NCBI RefSeq assembly: GCF_026341125.1
Contig: NZ_JAPEOR010000003.1
Span: forward strand, 1,488,001 to 1,552,000
Direction: 5' to 3'
From: Streptomyces sp. NBC_01142
GTDB taxonomy: Bacteria > Actinomycetota > Actinomycetes > Streptomycetales > Streptomycetaceae
Length of the DNA: 64,000 bases
Position 1 is the stretch's first letter, and each line of letters opens with the position of its first letter. The position numbers and the translations under genes were made by a program. The notes below the pieces were generated by a model. That model saw nothing but the letters and a program-made list of their open reading frames with translations. It was not told the origin of the DNA and made no database searches. Shown here piece by piece: positions 1 to 9,609 of this stretch.

Positions 1-720
1 AAGCCGAAGCAGTACTACCTCGATACCGCTGGCGCCGTGTATCGCAATGAGGTCGCGGCCTTGGCGCACGAGGCCAACGAGCGAAGTGGTGGCAGGGTCG
101 TGGACCGCCTTACGGGGATGTACGACCACATCTACGTCGACGAAATCCAAGATATGGCAGGGTACGACCTCGATCTACTGGACGCTCTGATGAAGTCGCC
201 TGTCGGTCTCACGATGGTGGGTGACCCCCGACAGGCGACGTTCGCGACCAATACCGCCGCGAGGAACAGGCGGTACCGGGGAAGCGCCATCGTCGACTGG
301 TTCAACGAGCGCGCGGACGTCTGCGTCATCGACAGCCGTGTGGAGAGTTTCCGCTGCAACCAGGCAATCTGCGACTTCGCAGACGACCTTTACCCGAAGC
401 TGCCCCGCACCATCTCGAAGAACGCGGAACTGACAGGGCATGACGGCATCTTCGACATCCGAGGGTCGGACGTGCCGGGGTACGTAGCGCAGTACTCGCC
501 GGTCGTATTGCGGTGGGACCGGCGTACCAAGACGGGCGATCTTGAGGCGATAAACATGGGTGCCTCGAAGGGCAGCACCTACGACCGGGTGCTCATCTTC
601 CCGACGAAGCCCATGATCACCTACTACAAGAACCGCGACTTCAACGTCCTCAATGAGCAGGCGAAGTTCTACGTCGCAGTGACACGGGCGAGGCATAGCG
701 TGACCTTCGTGCTGCCGTGA
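1..720 (+). CDS. UvrD/Rep-like superfamily 1 helicase, C-terminal part (5' end outside window)
   Basis: The frame is open from base 1, so the gene starts to the left; the GTG at 37 is only the first start codon inside the window. The visible 239 residues carry the second half of a superfamily 1 helicase: a Walker B box of the DEIQD type (around 125-150), a GDPRQ motif III, a KG-containing late motif (NMGASKGSTYD) and a C-terminal VAVTRAR motif VI. The Walker A motif is not visible and must lie upstream. Short UvrD-like helicases of this kind occur in Gabija (GajB) and other defence sets, and a pPIWI-RE system follows, so a defence role is plausible, but the partner gene that would decide this is outside the window. 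Confidence 0.85.
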   Translation, partial: KPKQYYLDTAGAVYRNEVAALAHEANERSGGRVVDRLTGMYDHIYVDEIQDMAGYDLDLLDALMKSPVGLTMVGDPRQATFATNTAARNRRYRGSAIVDWFNERADVCVIDSRVESFRCNQAICDFADDLYPKLPRTISKNAELTGHDGIFDIRGSDVPGYVAQYSPVVLRWDRRTKTGDLEAINMGASKGSTYDRVLIFPTKPMITYYKNRDFNVLNEQAKFYVAVTRARHSVTFVLP

Positions 721-1049
721 ATAGGCTGGGTCGATCAGATCTGATGCAGCTGACCTCGCCTGACGAGTACGGTCCCGCTATGAGATACCAGGCTGTAGAG
801 GGTGTCCAGGCGGTTCCGTGACAGTCCCCGGCAGACCCATCATGTGGAGTGCCTCGCGATCTCTGAATCGGCAGCTAAGGGCTCCTGAAATGCGGTTTTG
901 CTCGTGCGCATTATGTTCGGTGTGGGCGTTACGGGCGATATCTTGACGCTGAAATGGCGCTCGTGACGCTCATTTTAAGCTCGTTCTGATTGGACGTCAG
1001 GTGTTTGGTTGTGCTGGCCAGGCGCACTATTGCCTACATGAGTGTGGCC
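721..1049. other. intergenic, no gene seen
   Basis: About 330 bases, less GC-rich than the surroundings, with no ORF showing protein-like composition. It was continuous with 2466-2504 before the ISAs1-family element inserted. I see no convincing terminator or promoter. Confidence 0.5.
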
Positions 1050-1059
1050 GGGCGTTGAG
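1050..1059. repeat. target-site duplication, left copy
   Basis: GGGCGTTGAG, identical to 2456-2465, abutting the left end of the ISAs1-family element. Confidence 0.93.
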
Positions 1060-2455
1060 CAGGGTCATTGCATGATCGAGATCTGTCTGGGTTCGTCATG
1101 TGAGGCCGAGGGTTCGTAGGGGCCGGTGGTAGTCGCGGCCGGTGTGGCGGAGGGCGGCGGCGATGTTGGTCTGGCCGTCCTGGCGGAAGACGCTGATGGC
1201 GAGGTTGCGCAGGGATGCCATGGCGCGGGGCAGGGTGCCGGTGCGGACCTTGGAGGCGTCCTCGCGGAACGTGCGGTCCCGCACGTGGTGCAGGAGGTTC
1301 TCGATTCCCCAGTGACCTCTGATCCAGGTGGCGAGCTCGGCACAGGTGGCGTCGAAGACGCTCAGGCTGGTGATCAGGTAGACGCGTTCGATGGTCAGCT
1401 TCCCGGTGCTCAAGTCGCGTCGCCTCCGGACGACTTGGATCGCCTGGCGGGCGCCGGGGTAGTCGAGGTGGCTGAACGCGGCGACCTTGAGCCGGCGGAT
1501 CTCGTCGCGGTGATGGGCATGGTCGCGAGTGCGGTGCCCGAGCGGCATGTCCCGCCAGGGCAGCTTCCTGACCTGGGCATACAGGCCCGGATGGTTCTTC
1601 TTCACGACGGCCACGTAGTGCGCGCCGCGGCTGGTCAGATAAGCCCCGTGGTCGTACTGGGTGTGCAGTGCGTCGGCGGTCACCACCGTGTTCTCCAGCT
1701 CGAGACCGTCCAGCAACGGCGCGAAGGAGGGGATCTCGTTGCTCTTCGAAGCGACCTGCCGCTGGGCCACGACCACGCCGTGGTGGTCCATCGCCGCCAG
1801 CAGCTGGATCGCCGCGGCCGTGGCGGTTCGCGATCCGCGGACCACCTTGCCGTCGACCGCGATCACCCGTCGCACCGGCCCTCCCTCCGCCTCCGGCTCG
1901 ACCGGAGGCGGCCTTCTGGCCTGCAGATACGCGCTGATCGCCGCGTCCAGCGCGTCACCGTCCACACGCTGCAGCAGGCGGCGCACGGTTGCGGCGTGCG
2001 GCACCGGCCGCAGACCGGTAAGTGGATCGGCAGCGAAACCGAGGACGCCCAGCACATGCTGCGGGGCATCCGTGATCCACTCGCTGATCGCGATGAGCGA
2101 GCGAGCCCCGGTCAGCACCGCCGAGACGGCTGCGCACAGCAACGCGAGGGCCGGATACCGCAGTCCTCGCGCATCGCGGGGATCGGTGACCAGGATCAGG
2201 AAACGCCGCAGGTCAGCGACATCGCTTGAGGTGAAGGGACCAGTCGGGGAGCCCAGTTGCTCCAGTGCGGAAGGGATGGGCGATGATGTTCGGGCAGGCA
2301 CGGTCTCGCTCGGTTCTCATGGGTCTCGACAACCACATGATCACCGGCACCGTGCCTGCTCTGCTCTCCCGAGCCCCTTGCTGCACAACAGACATGACGC
2401 CACGTCACTCACGAGACCGGCGAACCGGACCAATCTCAATCACGCAATGCCCCTG
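1060..2455 (-). mobile_element. complete ISAs1-family insertion sequence
   Basis: A 1396-bp element with terminal inverted repeats of about 22 bp (left end CAGGGTCATTGCATGATC, right end as complement CAGGGGCATTGCGTGATT), four mismatches in the aligned stretch. It is flanked by a perfect 10-bp direct repeat, GGGCGTTGAG, at 1050-1059 and 2456-2465. A duplication of 8-10 bp is usual for ISAs1. The single transposase is intact and the duplication is undamaged, so the insertion is probably recent. It landed in the gap between two convergently oriented genes and does not break a recognisable gene. Confidence 0.95.
1096..2301 (-). CDS. ISAs1-family transposase
   Basis: A 401-residue DDE transposase that moves the surrounding element. 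The N-terminal H-repeat-like domain ([20 protein letters not shown]) is followed by the catalytic core: [11 protein letters not shown] around residue 150 holds the first Asp, [10 protein letters not shown] around 213 the second, and [21 protein letters not shown] around 330-350 the Glu. The C terminus ([24 protein letters not shown]) is typical of the family. Length matches intact relatives and no frameshift is seen. The stop lies 36 bp inside the left inverted repeat. Confidence 0.95.
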   Translation of the reverse strand: MPARTSSPIPSALEQLGSPTGPFTSSDVADLRRFLILVTDPRDARGLRYPALALLCAAVSAVLTGARSLIAISEWITDAPQHVLGVLGFAADPLTGLRPVPHAATVRRLLQRVDGDALDAAISAYLQARRPPPVEPEAEGGPVRRVIAVDGKVVRGSRTATAAAIQLLAAMDHHGVVVAQRQVASKSNEIPSFAPLLDGLELENTVVTADALHTQYDHGAYLTSRGAHYVAVVKKNHPGLYAQVRKLPWRDMPLGHRTRDHAHHRDEIRRLKVAAFSHLDYPGARQAIQVVRRRRDLSTGKLTIERVYLITSLSVFDATCAELATWIRGHWGIENLLHHVRDRTFREDASKVRTGTLPRAMASLRNLAISVFRQDGQTNIAAALRHTGRDYHRPLRTLGLT

Positions 2456-2465
2456 GGGCGTTGAG
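2456..2465. repeat. target-site duplication, right copy
   Basis: GGGCGTTGAG, the partner of 1050-1059, directly outside the right inverted repeat. Confidence 0.93.
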
Positions 2466-2504
2466 GGGCTCCTGACGCTAAGCGGTGGCCCTGTCCATGC
2501 ATGG

Positions 2505-5126
2505 CTATGAAAGGTCATCTTCGTCATCTTGGGCCTCGCCGTCACCAGGATCGTGACTGCGGAAGTCGGGATGGTCCTGGTCGGTCTTGTAAGCGAGATG
2601 GAGCGGGGCCGGACGTAGCGTGCGGTGATCCCACGCGACGGCCTGGTCGCATTGCCGGGCGATGAACGCGACGAGGTCGCCGGGGCGCCAGCTGCCTGGC
2701 GTGGGGACGGTGAGCTCGATGCGGCTGGTGGCGTGGAGATCCTTGTTCATGGGGTTGTAGGTGAGGGTGCTGAAGTCGTCGCGGGTTCGTTTGTTGCCCT
2801 CGCGCAGCATGGGCGAGTTTCCGGCTTGCTGGCGTGATTGTTGCGTGAGCATCCACACGGTCTCGTGGGGGTGATGCTTCTCGAAGATGAGAGTGCGCCG
2901 GTAGGTGGGGTTCATGGTGGTGAGGTTGTCGACACCGTCGCGGTAGACGGTTGCCGGCCGCGCTGCATGGTGTCCGAAGGCGATGCGTACGGTGGCGACG
3001 TCGATGCCGTCGTGAGCGAGACCGCGTCCGGGGTGCGGCGCGGTGCGGAAGGGATTGTCGTCGAGGGCCGGGTAGATGCTGCGGCTGCCTTCCTTGTCCA
3101 GGACGAGGACGACACGGTTGCTGCCCTCGGGCAGGACGAGGTTGTCGAGGGCGGTCTCGATGTGGTCTCGGACGGCCCGAGCACCGTCGCCGTTGCGTCC
3201 CCAGCGTTCGCTGCCGATCTCTGAGGAGTGAAAGAGGGCACGCCCCTCCGCGATGCGCAGCCATTGCCCGTTTTGGTACATCTCGGTGTACGGCGGGGTT
3301 TGAGCGTCGGGCGTGAAGTGCATCGCGACGAGGCAGGCGACGAGTTTGGGGCTGCGGTAGCCCTGGCCTCGTACTCGCTTGTAGACGTGTCGGCGCATGT
3401 GGATGCCGACCACGGTTACGGGCTCTGTCAACGGCGCGTCCATGGACACCTCGGGCGTGGCGCAGATGGCACGAGAAAGACGGTCGTCGATGATGCCGGC
3501 GTCCTGGAAGATGTGGCGCAGGGCTGCACTGGCGGGAAAGTCGGTGTCCTCTTCGCGCGGCGAGGCGTCGGTCTTGACGAGGAACTGGCTGACGATCCTG
3601 GTGGCTCCGAGTGCCTTGCGGGTGGCGGGCTTGCCGTCGTGGGGGACGGGCTTGCCGTCCCAGGTGGTCTCGCAGATGACGGCGATGAGTTGGTCAGGGT
3701 CGCTGACCTGGAGGGCGCTGTGGCTGCGGATGAGTGCTGCGCGGTCATGGCGGCCGTGCATGGTCAGCTCGGGGATCTTCCGGAATTCCAGTGTGATGGT
3801 GGGGGCGACGTCGACGATCTGCCCATCGAAAGCCGTTGCCCGGTTGGCCAGTGCGGCAGGTGTCGCAATCCCGTAGTCCGACCGGAGTTGACGCAGGATC
3901 CGGTGCGGGGTGCTGTCCGCGGAGTACACCGCCACCAGGCGCACTGACTTCCATCCGGCTGCCTCCACGGCCTGTGGCAGCTTGCCGCGGGGGATGGGGC
4001 CGCTGGTGATGCTCTTGCCCGGGATGGTGTGGCGGGAGGCGTCGTAGATGATCGGTTGGACGCCGAGGGCCTCGGCGATGTGGGTGGTCATGCGCAGGGT
4101 GAAGTAGGCGCCGATGCCCTTGCCGACCAGGTGCTTGCCCTTGTTGCGGAAGACCGCCCGGACACGGTCGAGAGCGCCGTCGGCGTTGACGGGCAACGTG
4201 ACGGGTTGGAGGCCGCACGCCTGGACGATGGCCGCGGTGTGTCCGCGGAAAGTTGTCTTCCAGGTGAGGCGCCCGTCCTTGTCGGTGATGTTTTCGCCGT
4301 CAGGGCCGGTGTGGGGGAGATGGCGGACCGGGACGCGCAGCAGGGTGTCGAACTGGGGGTGCTTGAGCATGACGGTTTTGACGTTGCGCCAGTGGTCGGC
4401 GACGCGGGTGACGTGGCAGTCGAAGCGCAAGATGGGGTCGGGCAGGCCGCGTTGGGTCTCTCCGGTGACCGAGACGTAGGCCATCGCCCAGCCGGTGCGT
4501 TCATTGGCTCGGCCCTGGTAGATGGTGCGGTAGTAGGGGTAGTCCCAGGCTACGAGTCGTTTGGCGTCGTGGGCGAGCGCCACTCGGAAGGACGTGGCTG
4601 GCTGGTCGGGGTGCTGCTGGTCGGTCATGGGGCGGGCTGCCAGTTGCTGGATGGCGGCCCAGCCTGCGGCGTCCTTCCACCACCAGGGCCCGGTGATGTA
4701 GCCGCCGTCGTCGCGCTGCAGGACGTCGGTGAGGGGGCGGCAGGTCGCATTGTGGAAGTCGATGTGCTCGCTAAGGAGTTGGTGCTTGTGGTTGGGGAAG
4801 TGCAGCTTCTGCCACGTGTCGAAGCAGCGCTTGGTGAGCTTGGCATCTAGGGGGCGGTCGGCGACGATCAGGCTCTGTGCCTCGTCGGGCCCGGCGCTGC
4901 GTCGCCGCGAGATCGTGAAGACGATCATGCGTCCGGTGGCGGTGCCCAGGGCCACGCGCAGGGCACCGTGCGGGGTGCGGAAGCCTTCGTCGGGGTCCCA
5001 CTGGCGTTCGCAGACTTCCCACAAGTCCTCGAACTCGGGGGTGAGCGGGTAGAACCACACCTGTCCCATCAGTTCAGGGCTGAGGGGGAAGTCGGCGGTG
5101 TAGAGGCGGGTGGGGCCGGCGGCCAT
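2505..5126 (-). CDS. pPIWI-RE protein (prokaryotic PIWI-like effector/guide protein)
   Basis: An 873-residue protein that I assign to the pPIWI-RE family described by Burroughs, Iyer and Aravind: a large X/N-terminal module, a MID-like region and a C-terminal RNase H-fold (PIWI) domain. In the last third, an LVLDKEGSRSIYP strand near residue 680 and IFEKHHPHETVWMLTQQSRQQ near 755-775 fit that RNase H domain. The assignment rests equally on order: REase, DinG-like helicase and this protein lie in one operon, the canonical three-gene set. The ATG overlaps the helicase stop by one base (TGATG), indicating coupled translation. The family is predicted to bind nucleic acid guides and attack invading DNA, perhaps at R-loops. 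I did not verify every conserved Arg or Glu. The C-terminal tail is acidic. Confidence 0.8.
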   Translation of the reverse strand: MAAGPTRLYTADFPLSPELMGQVWFYPLTPEFEDLWEVCERQWDPDEGFRTPHGALRVALGTATGRMIVFTISRRRSAGPDEAQSLIVADRPLDAKLTKRCFDTWQKLHFPNHKHQLLSEHIDFHNATCRPLTDVLQRDDGGYITGPWWWKDAAGWAAIQQLAARPMTDQQHPDQPATSFRVALAHDAKRLVAWDYPYYRTIYQGRANERTGWAMAYVSVTGETQRGLPDPILRFDCHVTRVADHWRNVKTVMLKHPQFDTLLRVPVRHLPHTGPDGENITDKDGRLTWKTTFRGHTAAIVQACGLQPVTLPVNADGALDRVRAVFRNKGKHLVGKGIGAYFTLRMTTHIAEALGVQPIIYDASRHTIPGKSITSGPIPRGKLPQAVEAAGWKSVRLVAVYSADSTPHRILRQLRSDYGIATPAALANRATAFDGQIVDVAPTITLEFRKIPELTMHGRHDRAALIRSHSALQVSDPDQLIAVICETTWDGKPVPHDGKPATRKALGATRIVSQFLVKTDASPREEDTDFPASAALRHIFQDAGIIDDRLSRAICATPEVSMDAPLTEPVTVVGIHMRRHVYKRVRGQGYRSPKLVACLVAMHFTPDAQTPPYTEMYQNGQWLRIAEGRALFHSSEIGSERWGRNGDGARAVRDHIETALDNLVLPEGSNRVVLVLDKEGSRSIYPALDDNPFRTAPHPGRGLAHDGIDVATVRIAFGHHAARPATVYRDGVDNLTTMNPTYRRTLIFEKHHPHETVWMLTQQSRQQAGNSPMLREGNKRTRDDFSTLTYNPMNKDLHATSRIELTVPTPGSWRPGDLVAFIARQCDQAVAWDHRTLRPAPLHLAYKTDQDHPDFRSHDPGDGEAQDDEDDLS

Positions 5127-8100
5127 CAGTGGTTGGTCCTTTCGTCGGCGAAGTTGAAGATCGCGGTGAGGGTGTTTCCGTAGATGTTCTGCAGGAGTTC
5201 GAGCTGCCCGGTCTTGGCCCAGCCGTGGCGCAGTTCTCGGATGAGTCGCGGCAGGTCGCTGCCGCTTGCGGTGTTGTGGAAGGCGTGGTCGGCGAGGTAG
5301 AGGACGCCTTGGTCGCCGCCTCGCCGTACGCGGCCGCCGAGCTGGATGATGCCGATGAGCATTTCGGCGACGATCGACAGGCGCACCTGGTTGGGCAGGG
5401 ACTGGAAGAAATGGTGGCTGCGGAAGAGCTCTTCGTGGACTGCGCTGGAGGTGCGGGAGAGTTCGCGCAGCATTTCGGCGGGATCTTGCGAGCGGTTCAG
5501 GGCGCTGTAGGCGCGGCTGGAGATGAGCGCGAGGAGCTGGGCGGGTTCGTCCATCAGCGGGATCGGGCGGACGGCGAGGATGACTTCGCCGACCAGGGAG
5601 CGCCCGTTGTGGTCGACCATGTTCAGTCCGCGTTCGGCAATGGCGAGCGGTGCGATGAGGATCTTGGCACTGTTGTGGTGGGGGAAGCGTTCCAGAGCAT
5701 CCGAGGGGATCTCATGCCAGGCGGGGCGTCGCCGGAAGTGCGCCGGTACGGCGCTCTCGCTCTCGACGCGGGCGGCGACGGCAATGCTGTCCGGGTCCGC
5801 GCCGGCGGAAATCATGCCTTCGGCGAGCTGCCCGGCGCCGACGTAGGAGGTGCAGGCGACGAGGATGCGGGCCCGGTGCGCGGTGCTCGCCCGGCTGCCC
5901 AGCTTCTTCAGATGCTGCACGATGTGGGACCACAGGGCGCGGCCCATCTGCTGGTGGGCCTGGTCCCGGTGGATGTCTGATGTACCGGAGATCCGGATGG
6001 GATTGTTGCGCTCGTCCACCAGGGGCAGCGACTTCAGTACCAGGGAGCCGGTGATGTCATCGGGCACGTACCAGGTCGGTGGAGTGATGAGGTGGTGCAT
6101 GGTGCCGCCGGGCATGTGCGCAGTCGCCGAGAGTCCCAGCACAATGCGGCGTTGCCCGCACAGTGCCAGCGCGGTGGTGTCGCCGAGCTGGGCGGTGTAG
6201 GCGTGAGGATCGCCGGCAAAGGAGGTCAGGGCGAGTTCGGTGCGATGCTTGTCCTCGATGTCGTGGATGGCGGTGAAGCCGAAGACGGGTGCGCCCAGCG
6301 GGCCGTACGGGGCGGCGTGCCATTGCTTGTTGTCGTCGAGCATCTCGGCCAGCTGGTTGGCCGCGGTGATACCGGATGCCTTCAGGGAAGTGCCGAAGCG
6401 GGTCACGTATTCGATTTGGGCTCGGATCTGCTCCAGGTAGGCCCGTCGCACCAGGAGGTCGACCAGGAGTTCACGGTCGTCATCGTCAAGTGCCGGGTCC
6501 AGCAGTGAGGTTGTGGCAGCGGAGATCCGTGCGTGCGCGCCGTCGAAGACGGGATCGGCGCCCTCGCGCAAGGCTGTGGTGTCGAGCAGTTCGCTGCGCA
6601 GCCGGGTCAGATGGTCCTGGCTGCTGTCATCGAGGCCGGGGATGGCCGGGACGGTCGCCTCGGTGAGCTGGGCTTCCTCGCTCGGGTTGAACAGCTTGCG
6701 GAAAGTATCGATCTGTTCGTGAGTGGGTGAGGAATCCTCCGGAGTGCGCCACAGACGCGCGGTGCACCAGGCATCCCAACGGCGCGGGATGATCAATCGG
6801 CGGCGCGCGAGTTGCTGGCGGTTGCGTTCGTTGGGGCCGCGTTGGGCGATGCGTCCGTTGGCTGCGTTGCTCACGTAGCTCTCCGACAAGAATCGCGCCT
6901 GGGTGATCTTGGGGTGGATGTAGCGCTCGAGCTCGTACATCAATGCGCCGGCCCGGACGCTGAACTGGTCGTGAAGCTCTTGCAGGGCACTGGGCTGCCT
7001 GCTGCCATAGCGCGCGAGGGTGACGTGGTGGGCGCTCTTGGCGAATCCGGTGGCCTGGAAGGCGTCTGCCTCGTCGATGAGCAGGAGATGGGTGAGGCGC
7101 AGCAGTGCCTCCTCGACGCTCATGTGGTTGCGCAGCCTCCCCTCGGCCAGCACCGGGACATGGAGGCGGCCGGACATGAGGTTGATGTGGTTGGTGACGA
7201 TAATGCTCGCGCTGTCGAGTGCCAACTGGTGGCGGTGTTTGCCGCAGTGGGCGTACCAGGGGCAGCGGTGGCGACGGACCTCGCCGGTGTCCGCGTCGAT
7301 ACCTTCGAAGTCCGAGCAGCGCTCGCGCCCGGGCTGCCACAGGTCGACGTCCTGGGTGTTGGTGGACCTCGCCTGCATGCCGCAGCCGTAGGAGAACTCG
7401 GAAAACGCCTGATCCGCCTCATCGAGCCGGCCCTCCTCCAGGTGACTGCGGGCGGCCTTCTCCGCCTCTGCCTGCATGCTGTTCGGTGAGATCAGCGGCA
7501 CAACCACCGCGTCAGTGCGACCCAGCTCTTTGAGTTCCACGCGTAGTGCGTGGGTGAAGGCGAGCACGCTGTCATTGCGTGGCACCACGATCCCGGTCAC
7601 ATAGCCGTTCAGGACCCCCCATTCGGCCAACAACTTCGCCAGAACACTCTTGCCGGAGCCGGTGCACGCGCTGAGCACCCTGATGAGGCCGGCGTTGAGC
7701 ACTAGGTCCTTTTCGGTGAGTAAGGAGCCGTCGGCGTGACGGATGTACTGGAAGAGCCGGTCCAGACTCTGACGTCGGTGGCTTTGGCCGAAGGCTCGAT
7801 CCAGCGATTCGGCAATCGACCGAAGGGCCTCAACCCGCACGGACAGCATGGGGCACTCGCGAGGCTTGCCGAAGTCCGGCAACGGCGTCTCGACGTGGGG
7901 CACATCGAGGATGTAGTGGGCCTGGATGACCCCGTTGCCTGGCCGACTCGGATCCGGGATCTGCGTGCCGATACGGAAATGCCCCTCAAAGGCCAGCGGG
8001 CGGCTGCGCCCCTCGTCGAGCGAGGCGGCACGGTCATCCAGGACCTCCAGGATCTCATCCACCAGCGCGGCAAGCTGCTGGTGGACCGACTCAGTCACCA

Positions 8101-8434
8101 GGTAGAGCTCGTCATCCAGGAGAGCGAACCCCTCCGGAATCTCGGTCGAGTTGAACAGCTCCTCGACGGCGCGACGAAAGGCGCTCAGGATCGCCAGCCG
8201 CCCGGTGCGGTGCAGCAGGAGCCGGGTGACTCGCCGCGTGTCCTCAGACGACAGATCGGGATAGCCGTTCCACAAATGCGTGTGCCCGGAGACAAGGAAG
8301 TGCGCGTCCCGGATCGCAGTCGCGTGCCGGAAGGAGTTGTCACTGCGGTCGGGAAACAGCCGGGCGGCCAAGGCGAGCGCGGCCACAGTGCTCAAGCGCT
8401 GCACGCTCATCGTGGCAAAAGGGCGACCGTTCAC
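5126..8434 (-). CDS. DinG/XPD-like superfamily 2 helicase of the pPIWI-RE system
   Basis: A 1102-residue helicase. Walker A (ACTGSGKS) lies near residue 260, a DEAD-type Walker B (LLIDEADAF) near 451 and a GGRVRRGG motif VI near 1033. Between Walker A and B sits a cysteine cluster (YGCGMQ, RERCSDF, RCPWYAHCG, about 348-395), placed like the iron-sulphur domain of XPD/DinG helicases. The frame runs open a further 120 codons upstream, but that part is low-complexity and antisense-like. The GTG at 8434 overlaps the REase stop (GTGA) and follows an AAGGAGG ribosome-binding site, so it is preferred. In pPIWI-RE systems the helicase is thought to unwind target DNA for the PIWI protein and nuclease. 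Confidence 0.85.
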   Translation of the reverse strand: MNGRPFATMSVQRLSTVAALALAARLFPDRSDNSFRHATAIRDAHFLVSGHTHLWNGYPDLSSEDTRRVTRLLLHRTGRLAILSAFRRAVEELFNSTEIPEGFALLDDELYLVTESVHQQLAALVDEILEVLDDRAASLDEGRSRPLAFEGHFRIGTQIPDPSRPGNGVIQAHYILDVPHVETPLPDFGKPRECPMLSVRVEALRSIAESLDRAFGQSHRRQSLDRLFQYIRHADGSLLTEKDLVLNAGLIRVLSACTGSGKSVLAKLLAEWGVLNGYVTGIVVPRNDSVLAFTHALRVELKELGRTDAVVVPLISPNSMQAEAEKAARSHLEEGRLDEADQAFSEFSYGCGMQARSTNTQDVDLWQPGRERCSDFEGIDADTGEVRRHRCPWYAHCGKHRHQLALDSASIIVTNHINLMSGRLHVPVLAEGRLRNHMSVEEALLRLTHLLLIDEADAFQATGFAKSAHHVTLARYGSRQPSALQELHDQFSVRAGALMYELERYIHPKITQARFLSESYVSNAANGRIAQRGPNERNRQQLARRRLIIPRRWDAWCTARLWRTPEDSSPTHEQIDTFRKLFNPSEEAQLTEATVPAIPGLDDSSQDHLTRLRSELLDTTALREGADPVFDGAHARISAATTSLLDPALDDDDRELLVDLLVRRAYLEQIRAQIEYVTRFGTSLKASGITAANQLAEMLDDNKQWHAAPYGPLGAPVFGFTAIHDIEDKHRTELALTSFAGDPHAYTAQLGDTTALALCGQRRIVLGLSATAHMPGGTMHHLITPPTWYVPDDITGSLVLKSLPLVDERNNPIRISGTSDIHRDQAHQQMGRALWSHIVQHLKKLGSRASTAHRARILVACTSYVGAGQLAEGMISAGADPDSIAVAARVESESAVPAHFRRRPAWHEIPSDALERFPHHNSAKILIAPLAIAERGLNMVDHNGRSLVGEVILAVRPIPLMDEPAQLLALISSRAYSALNRSQDPAEMLRELSRTSSAVHEELFRSHHFFQSLPNQVRLSIVAEMLIGIIQLGGRVRRGGDQGVLYLADHAFHNTASGSDLPRLIRELRHGWAKTGQLELLQNIYGNTLTAIFNFADERTNH

Positions 8435-9609
8435 TGCGCCTCCTTGAGAGCCTTGCCGACAAGGGTTTTGAACGCGCGGACGGTCCGGACCTCGTAGCGC
8501 CCGGCCGGCAGGGACCGGCGCAGCTGCGCGACCTGCCAGGACCGGTAGTCGGGCACGACCACGTGCCGGGCGCGCGGCGGCCTGGCGACGATCTGGGACG
8601 GGGACCTGGTGTCCTTGAGGTCCACCTCGAAGACGCTGCTGCCAGCCCGGACGCTGATGTCCCACCGGTCCTTGTGCGGCCACTTCGTGATCGCGTCGAC
8701 GTCGATGCCAGCCTGCTCGGCCAGCCAGTCCATCAGTGACACCTCGGTGATGCCGGGAATCGTGATGTAGCGCCAGATGGCTTCGTGTAGACACACTGCC
8801 TCGGCTGAAGGGGCTGCGATGGCGGGCAAGGGTCCGCGCACACGCGGCGCCCCGTCAATGTCGTGCTCCTGCGTGATGGTGAACTGTCCGACATGCTGCG
8901 GATACCGGCACGCCAGCAGAGAGCCGCGCACGTGCATCGGCCACCGGCATACCGGGCAGGGCACGTACCAGGCATCCTGTCCGGAGACGAACTGTCGATC
9001 AGGCGGCAGCGGTTCGTATGCCTCGGTGTGCAGGGCTCCGCGCTCGTGCAGTTCGTCGCTCACCTGCTCAACGGTGCCTGCTGGCACCTCGATCAGCATC
9101 TGCCGTGTGGCGACGTACTCGTTCTGTCCCGCGGACGAGAGAACCAGATAGACGGAGCGCTCGACCTTCTCAAAGGTCTGTTGAGCCCACCGTGGCACCC
9201 AGTCGATCCCTGCTTCGTGGTTCTCGAAGAGGGCCTCGCTGTAGTCGGATCCGTACTCGATGGCCTCGCCGGTCAGCAGGTCATCCTGGCCCAGGATGCT
9301 GAACGAGCCGAGCTCGCTTGGAACGAGATCCCATGGCAGGGGGACCCATGCCCGCATGGGGTGTCGCAAGGCGGCAATCAAGCCTGAGGGCGTCGGGGGA
9401 GCTGCCGCAGGAGGGAGCAGGCTGAGGAACACTCCGTGCATCCGTGACACCTCGCGCCATGCGGCAGGCTCCTCATGCCGGGTGGCAAAGGCGCGGGCCG
9501 CTCGCAAGGCGGTCGTGGTCAGATCGCCGACGAGCTTTTCCGTTGGGCCCCCTGCACGCGACCCCGCCATGGACGGTCGTCTCCCGGCCTGTGATGGTTC
9601 CTGCGTCAT
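8431..9609 (-). CDS. REase-fold nuclease of the pPIWI-RE system
   Basis: About 392 residues from the ATG at 9609; starts at 9573 (with a GGGAG nearby) and a GTG at 9678 are also possible. The C-terminal third carries a PD-(D/E)xK signature: WDISVRAG, then FEVDLKD (Asp...Glu-x-Asp-x-Lys, about residues 305-325), followed by a VVVPDYRSWQVAQLRR helix. A treble-clef-like cysteine group, CPVCRWPM and LLACRYPQH, lies near residues 215-240. This matches the REase protein that accompanies pPIWI-RE. It is first in the operon, and its stop overlaps the helicase start by four bases. No promoter was identified upstream. Confidence 0.8.
   Translation of the reverse strand: MTQEPSQAGRRPSMAGSRAGGPTEKLVGDLTTTALRAARAFATRHEEPAAWREVSRMHGVFLSLLPPAAAPPTPSGLIAALRHPMRAWVPLPWDLVPSELGSFSILGQDDLLTGEAIEYGSDYSEALFENHEAGIDWVPRWAQQTFEKVERSVYLVLSSAGQNEYVATRQMLIEVPAGTVEQVSDELHERGALHTEAYEPLPPDRQFVSGQDAWYVPCPVCRWPMHVRGSLLACRYPQHVGQFTITQEHDIDGAPRVRGPLPAIAAPSAEAVCLHEAIWRYITIPGITEVSLMDWLAEQAGIDVDAITKWPHKDRWDISVRAGSSVFEVDLKDTRSPSQIVARPPRARHVVVPDYRSWQVAQLRRSLPAGRYEVRTVRAFKTLVGKALKEAQ

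Noticed and set aside
8435..8794. N-terminal extension of the DinG-like helicase
   Set aside because: The extra 120 residues are Arg/Gly/Pro-rich and antisense to the REase gene; the GTG at 8434 has AAGGAGG and the coupled overlap.
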